The notes under the pieces: generated by a model | The model's database searches: none | Told to the model about the DNA's origin: nothing | What the model saw: the letters and a program-made list of their open reading frames with translations, nothing else | Made by a program: the position numbers and the translations under genes | Part shown: positions 18,560-26,959 of the stretch, piece by piece | Layout of the letters: every line of letters starts with the position of its first letter | Numbering within the stretch: the stretch's first letter is position 1 | Assembly: GCF_000802305.1 (NCBI RefSeq) | Contig: NZ_JTDK01000006.1 | Location: 868,001 to 932,000 of the forward strand | Source of the DNA: Microbacterium mangrovi | GTDB taxonomy: Bacteria; Actinomycetota; Actinomycetes; Actinomycetales; Microbacteriaceae | DNA: 64,000 bases | Direction: 5' to 3'

Positions 18560-18874
18560 CTAATGCGCGGAGATCAGATCGAAATAGCCCATCTGAACAT
18601 TTGACCCATCGAGGCTGGCAGAGATCGGCATCTGCCCAGTCTCCCCCGCTCGCGTGACCTCCTGCTCCGCCTGAGTCGTGTCCGTGACCTCGTAAACGGC
18701 CAGGTACCTCTGGCCTGTCCCGTTCCCTGTTTTCGCATTGAGCGCGAACCGTCGGACGGATAGCACTGACGGAAGTCTCAGGAGGTCGGGAACGTGCACG
18801 TTCTCATACCAATGCTCGAAATCGGCTTCGGCGCCTTCAACAGGTTCCGTAAGCACCACCAACACTCCGCTCAT
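18560..18874 (-). CDS. Small EthD/ferredoxin-like-fold (dimeric alpha-beta barrel) protein
   Basis: A 104-residue protein with the N-terminal pattern ...FEHWYENVHVPDLL and ...RRFAL, recalling EthD and related dimeric alpha/beta-barrel proteins (WY..VHIP motif). These often accompany oxidative or hydrolytic catabolic genes, but the catalytic role is uncertain. The chosen ATG follows GAAAGG; longer in-frame reading overlaps the TetR gene and is rejected. It lies 14 nt downstream of the TetR gene, so both are probably co-transcribed. Confidence 0.75.
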   Translation of the reverse strand: MSGVLVVLTEPVEGAEADFEHWYENVHVPDLLRLPSVLSVRRFALNAKTGNGTGQRYLAVYEVTDTTQAEQEVTRAGETGQMPISASLDGSNVQMGYFDLISAH

Positions 18875-18888
18875 CCCATTGCCTTTCG

Positions 18889-19503
18889 TCACTGCGCCGC
18901 GACCGAGCGACTCACAGATGTCGTTCCAGCGAGCCCGAGCGACTCGACCAGCCAGTCCAGAATCGCGAGCTGACGCGCGGCCGGCCACTGCTGCGGGTTT
19001 TCGACCACCGATAGAGCGACCCCGTTCGTCGTGACTCGGAGCAGTTCAACGACCCGCTCTACCTCGCTCTCAGGCGCCAGATCGGCGACGTGGCTACGCA
19101 GAAGGGTGCGAATCGTCTGGTCCATGGCATTGAACGTCGCCCGATTCTCATCGCCAAGGAGTTGCCCTGCGATGAGATGGATGCGCACCTGCTCGTCACG
19201 GAGGCCGACGTCCGTCAGAGGCACCAGCCACCGCAACAGTGATCGGAGACGCTCCAGCGACGTGTCGGACGCTGCATCCAGGGCCTGGATGTCGGCGTTC
19301 CAGCCGGCAAGCACTTGAACCGTCACCTCGTCGAGAAGCTCGGTCTGGGTCGGAAAGTAGTGGGTGATCATGGTGGTTGATCCGCCCATTTGCTTCGCCA
19401 CCGCGCGAAATGACAACCCACGGGTCCCCGACTCGCCCAGTACCTGGAGCGTTGCATTCACGATGTCGCGTTTGCGCGATTCATGGTCGACGTGACGTGG
19501 CAT
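18889..19503 (-). CDS. TetR-family transcriptional regulator
   Basis: A 204-residue regulator. The N-terminal HTH (about residues 25-60, segment LSFRAVAKQMGGSTTMITHYF) is typical of TetR; the C-terminal ligand-binding domain is divergent, so no ligand can be named. GAAGGACC precedes the ATG. It is the only regulator inside the 1-24.9 kb catabolic island, and it is flanked by the amine oxidase and the second peptide importer. It is therefore the best candidate for binding the shared element at 7671-7710 and 17010-17053; a degenerate copy lies just upstream of its own start. Confidence 0.92.
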   Translation of the reverse strand: MPRHVDHESRKRDIVNATLQVLGESGTRGLSFRAVAKQMGGSTTMITHYFPTQTELLDEVTVQVLAGWNADIQALDAASDTSLERLRSLLRWLVPLTDVGLRDEQVRIHLIAGQLLGDENRATFNAMDQTIRTLLRSHVADLAPESEVERVVELLRVTTNGVALSVVENPQQWPAARQLAILDWLVESLGLAGTTSVSRSVAAQ

Positions 19504-19519
19504 GTGCGGTCCTTCCGTC

Positions 19520-19552
19520 TGTGCGACGCTGTTCGAGACCAGTGCGTCGTCG
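19520..19552. promoter_or_regulatory. Possible degenerate copy of the island operator upstream of the TetR gene
   Basis: GTGCGAC-gct-GTT-cgagacc-AGTGCG repeats the order of half-elements in the 17010-17053 element, with spacings one base shorter and without the TTGTAYAA core. It could be an autoregulatory site, but the match is weak. Confidence 0.3.
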
Positions 19553-19632
19553 CGAACGCGCCATGGTGAATATACTCGGCCGCGGATCGGGTGGAGTCAC
19601 AAGCCACACCTCAGGATCATCGGACATCCCTC

Positions 19633-21315
19633 CTAGTCAACAAGATCCGGTGCAGCCGCAAGGAGTTCGCGGGTGTAGTGGTGTTGGGGGTCGCCTACGA
19701 CCGACGCTGTATCTCCGGTCTCGACGATCTGCCCCTTGTTCACCACGAGCACGCGATCCGCAACGGTGTTCACGAGGGCAAGGTTGTGAGTGATGAACAA
19801 CAGCGCGAGACCATCCTGTCGGAGCTCGTCGAGAAGCATCATCACCGACGCTTGAACTGATACGTCAAGCGCCGAGGTCACCTCGTCGCACACGATAACC
19901 GACGGTCCGGCCGCAAGCGCGCGAGCGATCGCAACGCGCTGCTTCTCTCCTCCGGACAATTCACCCGGATAGCGATCGAGGTACGAGGTCGGGAGGCGCA
20001 CCCGATCCAGCAACTCTCCCGCGTCGGCACGGGCACGAGCCCCTTCGGACGTGCCGAAGAGCTTAAGCGGTCGCATCAGCGCCTGAGCGACCGTGTGCCG
20101 GGGGTTGAGAGAGCGGTCCGGGTTCTGGAACACAATCTGAATGTCCCGTCGCTGGGCGCGTGAACGCTCTCGCGCGCGCGGAGCGAGGCTTTCGCCCGCG
20201 AGCAGCAGCGAGCCGGAGTCCAGTTCATGGAGACCGACGATGCAGCGACCAAGAGTGCTTTTCCCGCTGCCGCTCTCTCCGACGACTGCGAGGCACTCCC
20301 CGGGAATCATCTCGAAAGAGGCACCGTGGAGCACCTCCACCGCTTTGTTCCCTCGCCCGTAGGAGGCGACGAGGTCTGACGCTTCGAGGACGGGCGTCTT
20401 CTCGTCGGACCCCTGGGCCGAGATGTCGATCTGAGGTTCTCGGGAGAGCGATCGGAATGAGAGTCCTTCCGGGCCGCGCGAGTGGGTGGACGCGAGCCCC
20501 GTGAGCTCATGCAACTCCCTCTTGACGTGGAGTCGTGGGACTGCGTCGAACAGCATCTGTGTGTACTCGTGGGATCGCGAACGGAAGACCTCGGCAGCCG
20601 GGCCCCGCTCGACCACCTTGCCGTCATACATCACCATGAGGGAATCAACCAAAGTCTGGACAGCCGCGAGGTCGTGGCTGACGTACACGAAGGCGAGCGA
20701 ATGGGTTCTACTGAGCCCCCGCAAGAGCTCAAGTATCCGCGCCTGCGTCGTCACGTCAAGCCCCGTTGTCGGTTCGTCGAGCACGACGACCTTTGGCCGC
20801 CCGACAAGGGCCATCCCGATGAGCACGCGCTGCTGTTGGCCTCCAGAGAGCTCGAAGGGATACCGCTGCAGAAAGTCGCGCGCATTGGGAAGACCGACCT
20901 CCGCGAAGGTGTCCTGAATGCGCTGGGCCGTCGCCTCGGATGCTCGGTGGTGAACACGCAGCACTTCCGCGACCTGCGCTCCGACACGCATCCGCGGGTT
21001 CAGGCTCGACATCGGATCCTGCGGCACGTAGGCGATCCGCTCGCCACGTACCCGACGCAAAGCCTCCGGGGACAGGGTCAGAAGGTCCTGCCCATCCAGG
21101 ATCACGGCGCCACCCGTGATCCGGCTGCCCGCACGTACCTTACCTAGTAGGGCACGCGCGGTTGTCGTCTTGCCACACCCGGATTCGCCGACGACGCCGA
21201 GGATTTCACCTTCCGCGAGTTGGAAGGAAACGGAGTCGACGATCGTGCGCCCAGCATCCGTTGACACCGTCAGCCCATCGACGCGGAGAACGATGTCTGT
21301 TCGTGTATCAGACAT
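19633..21315 (-). CDS. Peptide ABC transporter ATPase, two ATP-binding domains in one chain
   Basis: A 560-residue protein with two complete ABC ATPase domains in tandem, equal to OppD plus OppF. Domain 1 has GESGCGKT, the Q-loop and LSGGQQQRV with VVLDEP; domain 2 begins after about residue 290 with GESGSGKS, LSGGEKQRV and VIVCDEV. The last reads DEV but keeps the Glu. The chosen ATG overlaps the permease stop by 8 nt; an in-frame start 33 nt further upstream is possible. With the next three genes it forms a full importer, built differently from the importer at the left end, whose ATPases are separate. Confidence 0.93.
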   Translation of the reverse strand: MSDTRTDIVLRVDGLTVSTDAGRTIVDSVSFQLAEGEILGVVGESGCGKTTTARALLGKVRAGSRITGGAVILDGQDLLTLSPEALRRVRGERIAYVPQDPMSSLNPRMRVGAQVAEVLRVHHRASEATAQRIQDTFAEVGLPNARDFLQRYPFELSGGQQQRVLIGMALVGRPKVVVLDEPTTGLDVTTQARILELLRGLSRTHSLAFVYVSHDLAAVQTLVDSLMVMYDGKVVERGPAAEVFRSRSHEYTQMLFDAVPRLHVKRELHELTGLASTHSRGPEGLSFRSLSREPQIDISAQGSDEKTPVLEASDLVASYGRGNKAVEVLHGASFEMIPGECLAVVGESGSGKSTLGRCIVGLHELDSGSLLLAGESLAPRARERSRAQRRDIQIVFQNPDRSLNPRHTVAQALMRPLKLFGTSEGARARADAGELLDRVRLPTSYLDRYPGELSGGEKQRVAIARALAAGPSVIVCDEVTSALDVSVQASVMMLLDELRQDGLALLFITHNLALVNTVADRVLVVNKGQIVETGDTASVVGDPQHHYTRELLAAAPDLVD

Positions 21316-22201
21316 GAGGAACGGCCGATCGTCCAATGCCACGAACATATGCGTCCGCGACCCAGTTCACGGAGACCGTCAGCGCTGCGATGAGGATCGC
21401 CGGCGAAATCACCGCCCACGGTTGAATCAAGAAGCCGCTCCTGTTCTCGTTGATCATTACGCCCCAGTCGGGGGTCGGCGGTTGCGGACCAAATCCAAGG
21501 AATGCGATCCCTGCGTAAATCCCTACCGCGTATGCAATCCGGATGCCGAAGTCCGCGAGAAGCGGGGACCACAGGTTCGGTAAGAGCTCGCGCCAGATGA
21601 TGAACCACCGTGACTCGCCGCGCGCAACCGCAGCTTCCACATACTCGTTGCTCACGATCTCGCGCGTCGCAGCTCGCGTGATGCGCGCGACACCAGGCAT
21701 GAGAACGATCGCGATTCCTACAGCAACCAGCCACAGGTCTGTACCGCCTCCGGTGAGAAGCACGAAGATCAAGATGATCGGCGGAACCGACATCAATACG
21801 TCGAGAGCGCCGATGATGAAGAAGTCCGTCCTTCCGCGTACGTATCCGGCGGTGATTCCGACGCACACCCCGACGATGTACGCCGCGAGAGTGGCGGCCG
21901 TGGCGACAAGGATCGGGATCGTTCCGCCGGCGAGGACACGACTGAATACATCGCGTCCTACTGTGTCCGTACCTAGCCAGTGGGCGGCGCCTGGGAGCGA
22001 GAAGGGGGCGCCGACAATCTTCGTCGGGTCGTACGGTCGCACGACGGGGCCGAGGATGGCGATCAGCAACACCAAGCCGAGAAGAGAAAGACCGGCGATG
22101 CCCGTTTTCGAGCGCACAATCTGGGAGAAGAACTGCACCATCACGGGTCGCGCCGCGGCGCGGCCGCTCTCGGCGACGGCTTCAATCGTTCCTGTCTGCA
22201 T
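21308..22201 (-). CDS. ABC transporter permease (DppC/OppC type)
   Basis: A 297-residue permease. A soluble N-terminal stretch and first TM precede the LGTDTVGRDVFSRVLAGG block (about 74-91) that marks OppC-type subunits. Five further hydrophobic segments and the coupling loop (AVARGESRWFIIWRELLPN) follow. It lies 3 nt after the other permease and overlaps the ATPase gene. It is part of the second importer of the island. Confidence 0.93.
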   Translation of the reverse strand: MQTGTIEAVAESGRAAARPVMVQFFSQIVRSKTGIAGLSLLGLVLLIAILGPVVRPYDPTKIVGAPFSLPGAAHWLGTDTVGRDVFSRVLAGGTIPILVATAATLAAYIVGVCVGITAGYVRGRTDFFIIGALDVLMSVPPIILIFVLLTGGGTDLWLVAVGIAIVLMPGVARITRAATREIVSNEYVEAAVARGESRWFIIWRELLPNLWSPLLADFGIRIAYAVGIYAGIAFLGFGPQPPTPDWGVMINENRSGFLIQPWAVISPAILIAALTVSVNWVADAYVRGIGRSAVPHV

Positions 22202-22204
22202 TGA

Positions 22205-23152
22205 TCAGGCCGCCTTCCGGAGACGAGGGTTGAGGACCATCGCCGCGATATCGGCAAGCATGATCAAGACGACGTACGCCGCCGTGGCAAGCATGACGAT
22301 TGCCAATACCACGGGGAAGTCGCGGTTGTGTACTGCGTCGACCAATGCAGAGCCCAGACCCGGGTAGCTGAACACAACCTCGACCGTGACGACACCGCCG
22401 ACCAGCCATGCGATCGTGAAGGCGAAGATCTGCAGCGTGGGTCCAAGTGCATTGGGCAGGGCATGCCGAAAGAGGATCTGCCGTTGCGGAACCCCTTTCA
22501 ACTCGGCGATCTGGATGTAGTCCGAACGCAGGACGTCGATCATCGTTGCCCGGATCATCCGCGTCGCCTGCGCCGATGCTGCGAGAACAAGGGTCAGCGT
22601 GGGAAGGATGAGGTACTGATACTGGGCGAAGATCGGCACCGTGGAGTCGAATAGAGAGTTCGCGGGCAGCAGGGGCCAGGTCACCGCGAAAAGCGCGATG
22701 ACGAGCGCCCCGATGACGAACTCGGGGATCGACAGGAACACGAGTGTCGACCCGCTGATCACGTTGTCTGTCGCCTTGGTCGCACGCGTCGCCGACCACA
22801 ACCCGAGTACGAGGGACACCGGGATCAGGACCAGCGACGCCGCAGCCGCGAGGGCCACGGTGTACATGACCCGGCCACTCAACTGTTGACCGATCGGCTG
22901 CCCGCTGACGAGTGAAGTTCCCAGGTCTCCGTGAAACAGGCCGCCGAGCCACTCGAAATAGCGCTGAATCGCGGGCACGTCGAGCCCATGCTCGGCACGG
23001 AACTGCGACAGAAGCTCGGGAGTCGCCTGGCGGCCCAGAATCGCCTGCGCCGCATCTCCCGGGAGAGCCACAAGTCCGAAGAACACGATCGCTGAGACGA
23101 CGAGAATAATCACCGCCGCCGAGAGCACTCGTGTGAGGATCGCTCGCGTCAT
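22205..23152 (-). CDS. ABC transporter permease (DppB/OppB type)
   Basis: A 315-residue OppB-type permease: N-terminal TM, the LPGDAAQAILG block in the first external loop, and the conserved cytoplasmic loop ELKGVPQRQILFRHALPN. The ATG overlapping the receptor stop (ATGA) is chosen over an in-frame start 15 nt earlier. It is the channel partner of the following OppC-type subunit. Confidence 0.93.
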   Translation of the reverse strand: MTRAILTRVLSAAVIILVVSAIVFFGLVALPGDAAQAILGRQATPELLSQFRAEHGLDVPAIQRYFEWLGGLFHGDLGTSLVSGQPIGQQLSGRVMYTVALAAAASLVLIPVSLVLGLWSATRATKATDNVISGSTLVFLSIPEFVIGALVIALFAVTWPLLPANSLFDSTVPIFAQYQYLILPTLTLVLAASAQATRMIRATMIDVLRSDYIQIAELKGVPQRQILFRHALPNALGPTLQIFAFTIAWLVGGVVTVEVVFSYPGLGSALVDAVHNRDFPVVLAIVMLATAAYVVLIMLADIAAMVLNPRLRKAA

Positions 23153-24759
23153 CAGTGCTTCAACCACGCAGTCCGGAAGTCATATCCCCCGAACGGATCC
23201 ATCGGGCCCTCCTTGATGCCCCCCACGCTCGAACGGATGACGTCCGACTGATTGTTGAACGTCGGAATGATGTAGCCGGTGCCCTCGTGCAGGACCTGCT
23301 GAGCCTCAGCCATGAGGCGCTTCCGGTTGCCCTCATTGGGAGCGGCGAGCGCCTTCGTGAAGAGTTCGTTCCATTGCGCGTTGTGCCAATGCGTCTCGGG
23401 GTACTGCGCGTTCGGCGACAGGGTACTCGCCCACATCTGCACAAGCGGCAGACCCGGCCAGTAGGTCGACCAGAATGGCTTCTGGCCGTAGGCGATCGCG
23501 ATGTAGCTGTCGTACGGGAGCTTGGTGATCTTGACATCGACGCCAGCGCTTTCGGCCGAAGCGCTGAAGAGGCTGGCGGCGGCGACCATGCCCGGACTGC
23601 CGTCGGTAGTGAAGAGTTCGAATGTTTGCGAGGCAACGCCGGCTTCTTCGAGCAGCGCCTTCGCCTGCTTGGGGTCGTACTTGATCTGCTCGATGTCAGA
23701 TGCGTAGTACGGGTCGTACCAGCTGAAGAGATCGTTCGCGACGGCGCCTTCCCCGCTCAAGGCGTTCGTCACCTGCTGCTTGCGATCGACCAGCAGACGG
23801 AGCGCCTTCCTCACCCGTGGGTCGTTATACGGAGCCTTCTGAGTGTCCATCACGAACGCATTGAAGTATCCGGAGCGCCCGTTGAACAGGTGAAACTGTG
23901 GGTTGTTCTTGAACGTGCCCACGAGTTCGTAGCCAACGCTCGCTGCGGCGAGGATCTGTCCGCTCTGGATCGCGCTAGCCAACGCGCTCGGATCGGCGAG
24001 CGAGATGATTTCCACGCCATCGAGGTTGACCGCCCCACCCCAGTACCCGGGGTACGCGCGGAAGACCGCACGCTCGCCCGCAACGAAGCGCTCGAGCTTG
24101 AAGGGACCCGTACCGATGAACTTGCCGTTGGCCCCAGGAACGGCATGGTTCTTGAAGATCGCCAGCTGCGTGCGCGGGAGGATGAAGGTCAGCATGAAGT
24201 TCGGCGCGGACAGCGAGACCTTGACGGTCGAGCTGTCCACGGCACGGACAGACGAGACGCCCGCGCTCAGCAGATCGCCGCGACCGTAGGCACCATTCGC
24301 CTCATCAAGGACATAGTTGTAGGACCAAGCAATGTCGGCGGCCGTCAGCGGCGTGCCGTCTTGGAATGTGACTCCCTCGCGGACGTGGAGCGTCCAGCTG
24401 GTGCCATCTGCGGAGGGAGTCGCCTTGTCGACGATACCGGGGACCGGATTGCCCTGGTTATCGAAGGTGTATGCGGACTCATACACCTGCTGGATTCGCG
24501 CCGCGTCGATACCGGTCACCAGCTTGTTGGGATTGAGGGTCTCCTCGCTGCCACCGCTGATCATTCCAACCGTCAGCACGCCACCCTTTTGGGGCTTGCC
24601 GGCGCTGGCGCTGGAAGTAGGGGTTGCGCTGGGGGCACACCCCGCGAGCCCAGCGACGGAAGCGACCGCACCGACAGCGGCGATGCGGAGGAGCGTCCTC
24701 CGGTTCACGAGGATCTCGGACGTCGGGTGGGGGCTGTTCAGGAAGGGCAGTTGACGCAT
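23152..24759 (-). CDS. Peptide-type ABC transporter substrate-binding lipoprotein (probable Tat export)
   Basis: A 535-residue family 5 solute receptor. The N-terminus has a twin Arg (R20-R21, NRRTLLR), a hydrophobic core and lipobox L38-A39-G40 with Cys41, which suggests Tat export and lipidation; the left-hand importer's receptor has an ordinary Sec-type lipoprotein signal. The SBP_bac_5 signature VREGVTFQDGTPLTAADI is at about 130-147. GAGG precedes the ATG; a start at the GTG just before NRR (residue 18) is an alternative. It is the first gene of the four-gene importer operon, downstream of an inverted repeat at 24857-24880. Confidence 0.93.
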   Translation of the reverse strand: MRQLPFLNSPHPTSEILVNRRTLLRIAAVGAVASVAGLAGCAPSATPTSSASAGKPQKGGVLTVGMISGGSEETLNPNKLVTGIDAARIQQVYESAYTFDNQGNPVPGIVDKATPSADGTSWTLHVREGVTFQDGTPLTAADIAWSYNYVLDEANGAYGRGDLLSAGVSSVRAVDSSTVKVSLSAPNFMLTFILPRTQLAIFKNHAVPGANGKFIGTGPFKLERFVAGERAVFRAYPGYWGGAVNLDGVEIISLADPSALASAIQSGQILAAASVGYELVGTFKNNPQFHLFNGRSGYFNAFVMDTQKAPYNDPRVRKALRLLVDRKQQVTNALSGEGAVANDLFSWYDPYYASDIEQIKYDPKQAKALLEEAGVASQTFELFTTDGSPGMVAAASLFSASAESAGVDVKITKLPYDSYIAIAYGQKPFWSTYWPGLPLVQMWASTLSPNAQYPETHWHNAQWNELFTKALAAPNEGNRKRLMAEAQQVLHEGTGYIIPTFNNQSDVIRSSVGGIKEGPMDPFGGYDFRTAWLKH

Positions 24760-24856
24760 CACAACCTCAGATTCTGGTCAGGGAACTCGAGCGGTCGATG
24801 CTCGAGCGGCGCAACACTGCGCCGAGCATTCTCGGGTGAGAAGTTATCCATCCATC

Positions 24857-24880
24857 GTTATACAACGCTTGGTTGATAAC
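24857..24880. promoter_or_regulatory. Inverted repeat upstream of the second importer operon
   Basis: GTTATACAAC, a 4-nt spacer, then GGTTGATAAC: an inverted repeat with a one-base indel. The left arm is the exact reverse complement of GTTGTATAAC, the core of the 17010-17053 element. It lies about 100 bp before the receptor start and is a candidate site for the same regulator. Between this element and the MarR stop, the 120 bp hold nothing else I can recognise. Confidence 0.5.
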
Positions 24881-25000
24881 CCTAGAGACGTCTCCAGGGA
24901 TTGTCAACGAGGAGTTTCAGATAACCCACCCGCGTCCGGCTGCGCCCCGGCGGCGACTCTTCGGTTCGGGCGAATCGGAGCGCGACGCCGACCGACCACC

Positions 25001-25423
25001 TCAGTCTCGACCGAGAGCCCGCTGCAGCAGGAGTCGGAGATTCTGCGCCTCCGCGTTGGTAAGTCCAGTGATGAACGGCCCCGCGTTCAGCACCTTCAGA
25101 AGCTGTCCGCGACGGTCGCCTCCGGCTGACGTGAGGGCGAGCTGCTTTGCTCGGCGGTCAGTTGGGTGTGGCTGTCGTTCGATGAGGTTCTGACTCTCGA
25201 GCTTGTCGATGATGCCGATGGCATTGGAGGGTTCGCAGGCCATGCGCCCGGCGAGTTCCGTCAAGGTCATCGGACCGGTCAGCTCGAACAGGGCCGACGC
25301 CTGCGCAGTGGTGAGCCCGAGAGCTGCGACGCGCTCGCGCATTCGCGCGTTGCTCTGCATGTCGAGCTCATGGACGAGCTTGCCCAGCTCCCATTGCAAC
25401 GACGCGTCCGCGTCCAACTCCAT
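25001..25423 (-). CDS. MarR-family transcriptional regulator
   Basis: A 140-residue winged-helix regulator of the MarR class. Residues 35-110 hold the DNA-binding region (LTELAGRMACEPSNAIGIIDKLESQNLIER, then the basic wing PHPTDRRAKQLALT); N- and C-terminal helices should form the dimer. The ATG is one codon after an in-frame GTG. It is divergent from the MBL-fold hydrolase gene, and the short gap carries a perfect inverted repeat, so it probably represses itself and the hydrolase/SRPBCC operon and is released by a small phenolic or related ligand. Confidence 0.93.
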   Translation of the reverse strand: MELDADASLQWELGKLVHELDMQSNARMRERVAALGLTTAQASALFELTGPMTLTELAGRMACEPSNAIGIIDKLESQNLIERQPHPTDRRAKQLALTSAGGDRRGQLLKVLNAGPFITGLTNAEAQNLRLLLQRALGRD

Positions 25424-25454
25424 CACCCGTCCAGTCTAGCAAACTACTTGACGT

Positions 25455-25480
25455 CATGATTATTATCCTACATAATCATG
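25455..25480. promoter_or_regulatory. Perfect inverted repeat, probable MarR operator
   Basis: CATGATTAT, 8 nt, ATAATCATG: a perfect 9-bp inverted repeat in an AT-rich patch inside the 87-bp gap between the divergent MarR and hydrolase genes. TGACGTCA at 25449-25456 (containing TTGACG, a possible -35) abuts it. Size and placement are those of a MarR-dimer site. Confidence 0.8.
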
Positions 25481-25510
25481 TATGTCATAACCACATGGAG
25501 GTCTGAACTC

Positions 25511-26392
25511 ATGACGAACACCACCGAGCCCGACGCCGACCGTTACCGGCGCCCGTCCGGCATCCGCACTCTCGCCCTCGGCGACACGAAGCTCAGCTAC
25601 GTACCCGACGGCCAGGCAACCCTCGACGCCCGGATGCTCATGCCGGACGTGGCCGATGAGTTCTGGCGGGAGAACGCGCGGTATCTCACCGGCGGGACGC
25701 ATCTCACCGCGAGTGTCGGGGGCCTGCTCGTGGAGCGCGACGGCCGGGCGCTGCTCATCGACGCCGGGGCTGGTCCGATCACGATGGGGCCGCCGCTCAA
25801 CACGTACGGGGTCATCACCGGAGGTGCACTCCTGGAGAGCCTCGCGGTCCTCGGCCGCACGCCGGAAGACGTCGAGGCAGTCGCCCTGACCCACCTCCAC
25901 GCAGACCACTTCGGGTGGGCCTGGCATCCCGCACCCGGCGGTGACGCACCCGCGTTCCGCCACGCGCCCTATCTCGTCGCCGAAGCCGAGTGGTCCCAGC
26001 GCCACCTCCCCGAGGCACAGGGAATGGGGCCGATGATCGCAGCGATGGCGTCAAATGTCCGCACCATCGCTGCCGGCGCTGAGATCTTTCCCGGGGTCAC
26101 GGTCATGCCCGCCCCGGGTCACAGCGCCGGACACACCGGCTACGAAATCCATGCGGACGGCACCCGAGTGCTCGCTATCGGCGATGCCTTCCACACACCG
26201 CTTCAACTCGCACACCCGCGGTGGCAGAACACCTTCGACTACGACCACACGCAGGCCATCGACCTGCGCGACCGCCTCATCCGCGAACTTGCGCGACCCG
26301 ACACAATCGGGTTCGCCGTCCACTTCCCGGAGCCCTTCGGCCGCATCCGCTTCGAAGACGGTCGCCCCGTGTGGACGCCGGTCGACGCCTGA
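25511..26392 (+). CDS. MBL-fold metallo-hydrolase
   Basis: A 293-residue metallo-beta-lactamase-fold hydrolase. The zinc motif THLHADHFGW (near 120-129) supplies the two His, Asp and His ligands; further ligands are in PGHSAGHTGY and GDAFH. The family includes lactonases and esterases, so a hydrolytic or quorum-quenching role is possible but not shown. GGAGG lies 9 nt before the chosen ATG; the in-frame ATG 33 nt upstream overlaps the operator and is rejected. It is followed by an SRPBCC protein in the same operon under the divergent MarR. Confidence 0.9.
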   Translation: MTNTTEPDADRYRRPSGIRTLALGDTKLSYVPDGQATLDARMLMPDVADEFWRENARYLTGGTHLTASVGGLLVERDGRALLIDAGAGPITMGPPLNTYGVITGGALLESLAVLGRTPEDVEAVALTHLHADHFGWAWHPAPGGDAPAFRHAPYLVAEAEWSQRHLPEAQGMGPMIAAMASNVRTIAAGAEIFPGVTVMPAPGHSAGHTGYEIHADGTRVLAIGDAFHTPLQLAHPRWQNTFDYDHTQAIDLRDRLIRELARPDTIGFAVHFPEPFGRIRFEDGRPVWTPVDA

Positions 26393-26434
26393 GGAGCCCG
26401 CATTGTCCTTGAATCACAGATGAGGAGACAACAC

Positions 26435-26887
26435 ATGCCTGAGATCGTCAGTGCATCCGCAGAACGCGTCATCAACGCACCGAGAGGCACGGTCTACGAC
26501 TGTGTCGCCGACATGCGCCTTCTTGCCCGATTCCTCCCGCCGCCGTTCTATGACGTTCGGGTGGAGCAGGGCGGTGTGGGGGCCGGCGCCGTCGTGTCGT
26601 TCAAGATCGACTTCGCGCGCGGCACTCGGGAACTGCAGATGCACGTCACCGAACCGGCACCCGGTGAGGTCCTCGTGCTCACCGACACCAACGGATCAGG
26701 TCTCACCACGACGATCACCGTGACGCCGCACGACGCACACACACTCGTGAACATCACGTCGACCTTCACGGGCGAGACCGGGGTTGCAGGCGTCGTCGAG
26801 CGTTTCGTCGCACCGCGCAGACTCCACCGGGTCTACGCGAAGCAACTTGCGCGCATCGACGCCCACGCCCGGTCTCTGACCGCCTGA
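26435..26887 (+). CDS. SRPBCC-family protein
   Basis: A 150-residue protein with the START/Bet v1-like pattern: N-terminal strand, helix beginning VYDCVADMRLLARFLPP, a curved sheet and a long C-terminal helix. Polyketide-cyclase/dehydrase-like SRPBCC proteins bind hydrophobic ligands; the ligand is unknown. GAGGAG precedes the ATG by 8 nt. It is downstream of the MBL-fold hydrolase and is convergent with pyruvate carboxylase across a 72-bp gap. Confidence 0.85.
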   Translation: MPEIVSASAERVINAPRGTVYDCVADMRLLARFLPPPFYDVRVEQGGVGAGAVVSFKIDFARGTRELQMHVTEPAPGEVLVLTDTNGSGLTTTITVTPHDAHTLVNITSTFTGETGVAGVVERFVAPRRLHRVYAKQLARIDAHARSLTA

Positions 26888-26959
26888 GTCATCCGTCGAT
26901 ATCGCCGTGTTGACGACAGTGCCTCTGCCACCGACACCGGATGTGTCGCGGACGGCGTT

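Noticed and set aside
23155-24876. Plus-strand open frame of 573 codons opposite the Tat-type receptor gene
   Set aside because: The minus-strand reading gives a clear SBP_bac_5 lipoprotein; the plus-strand product is Arg-rich shadow sequence.
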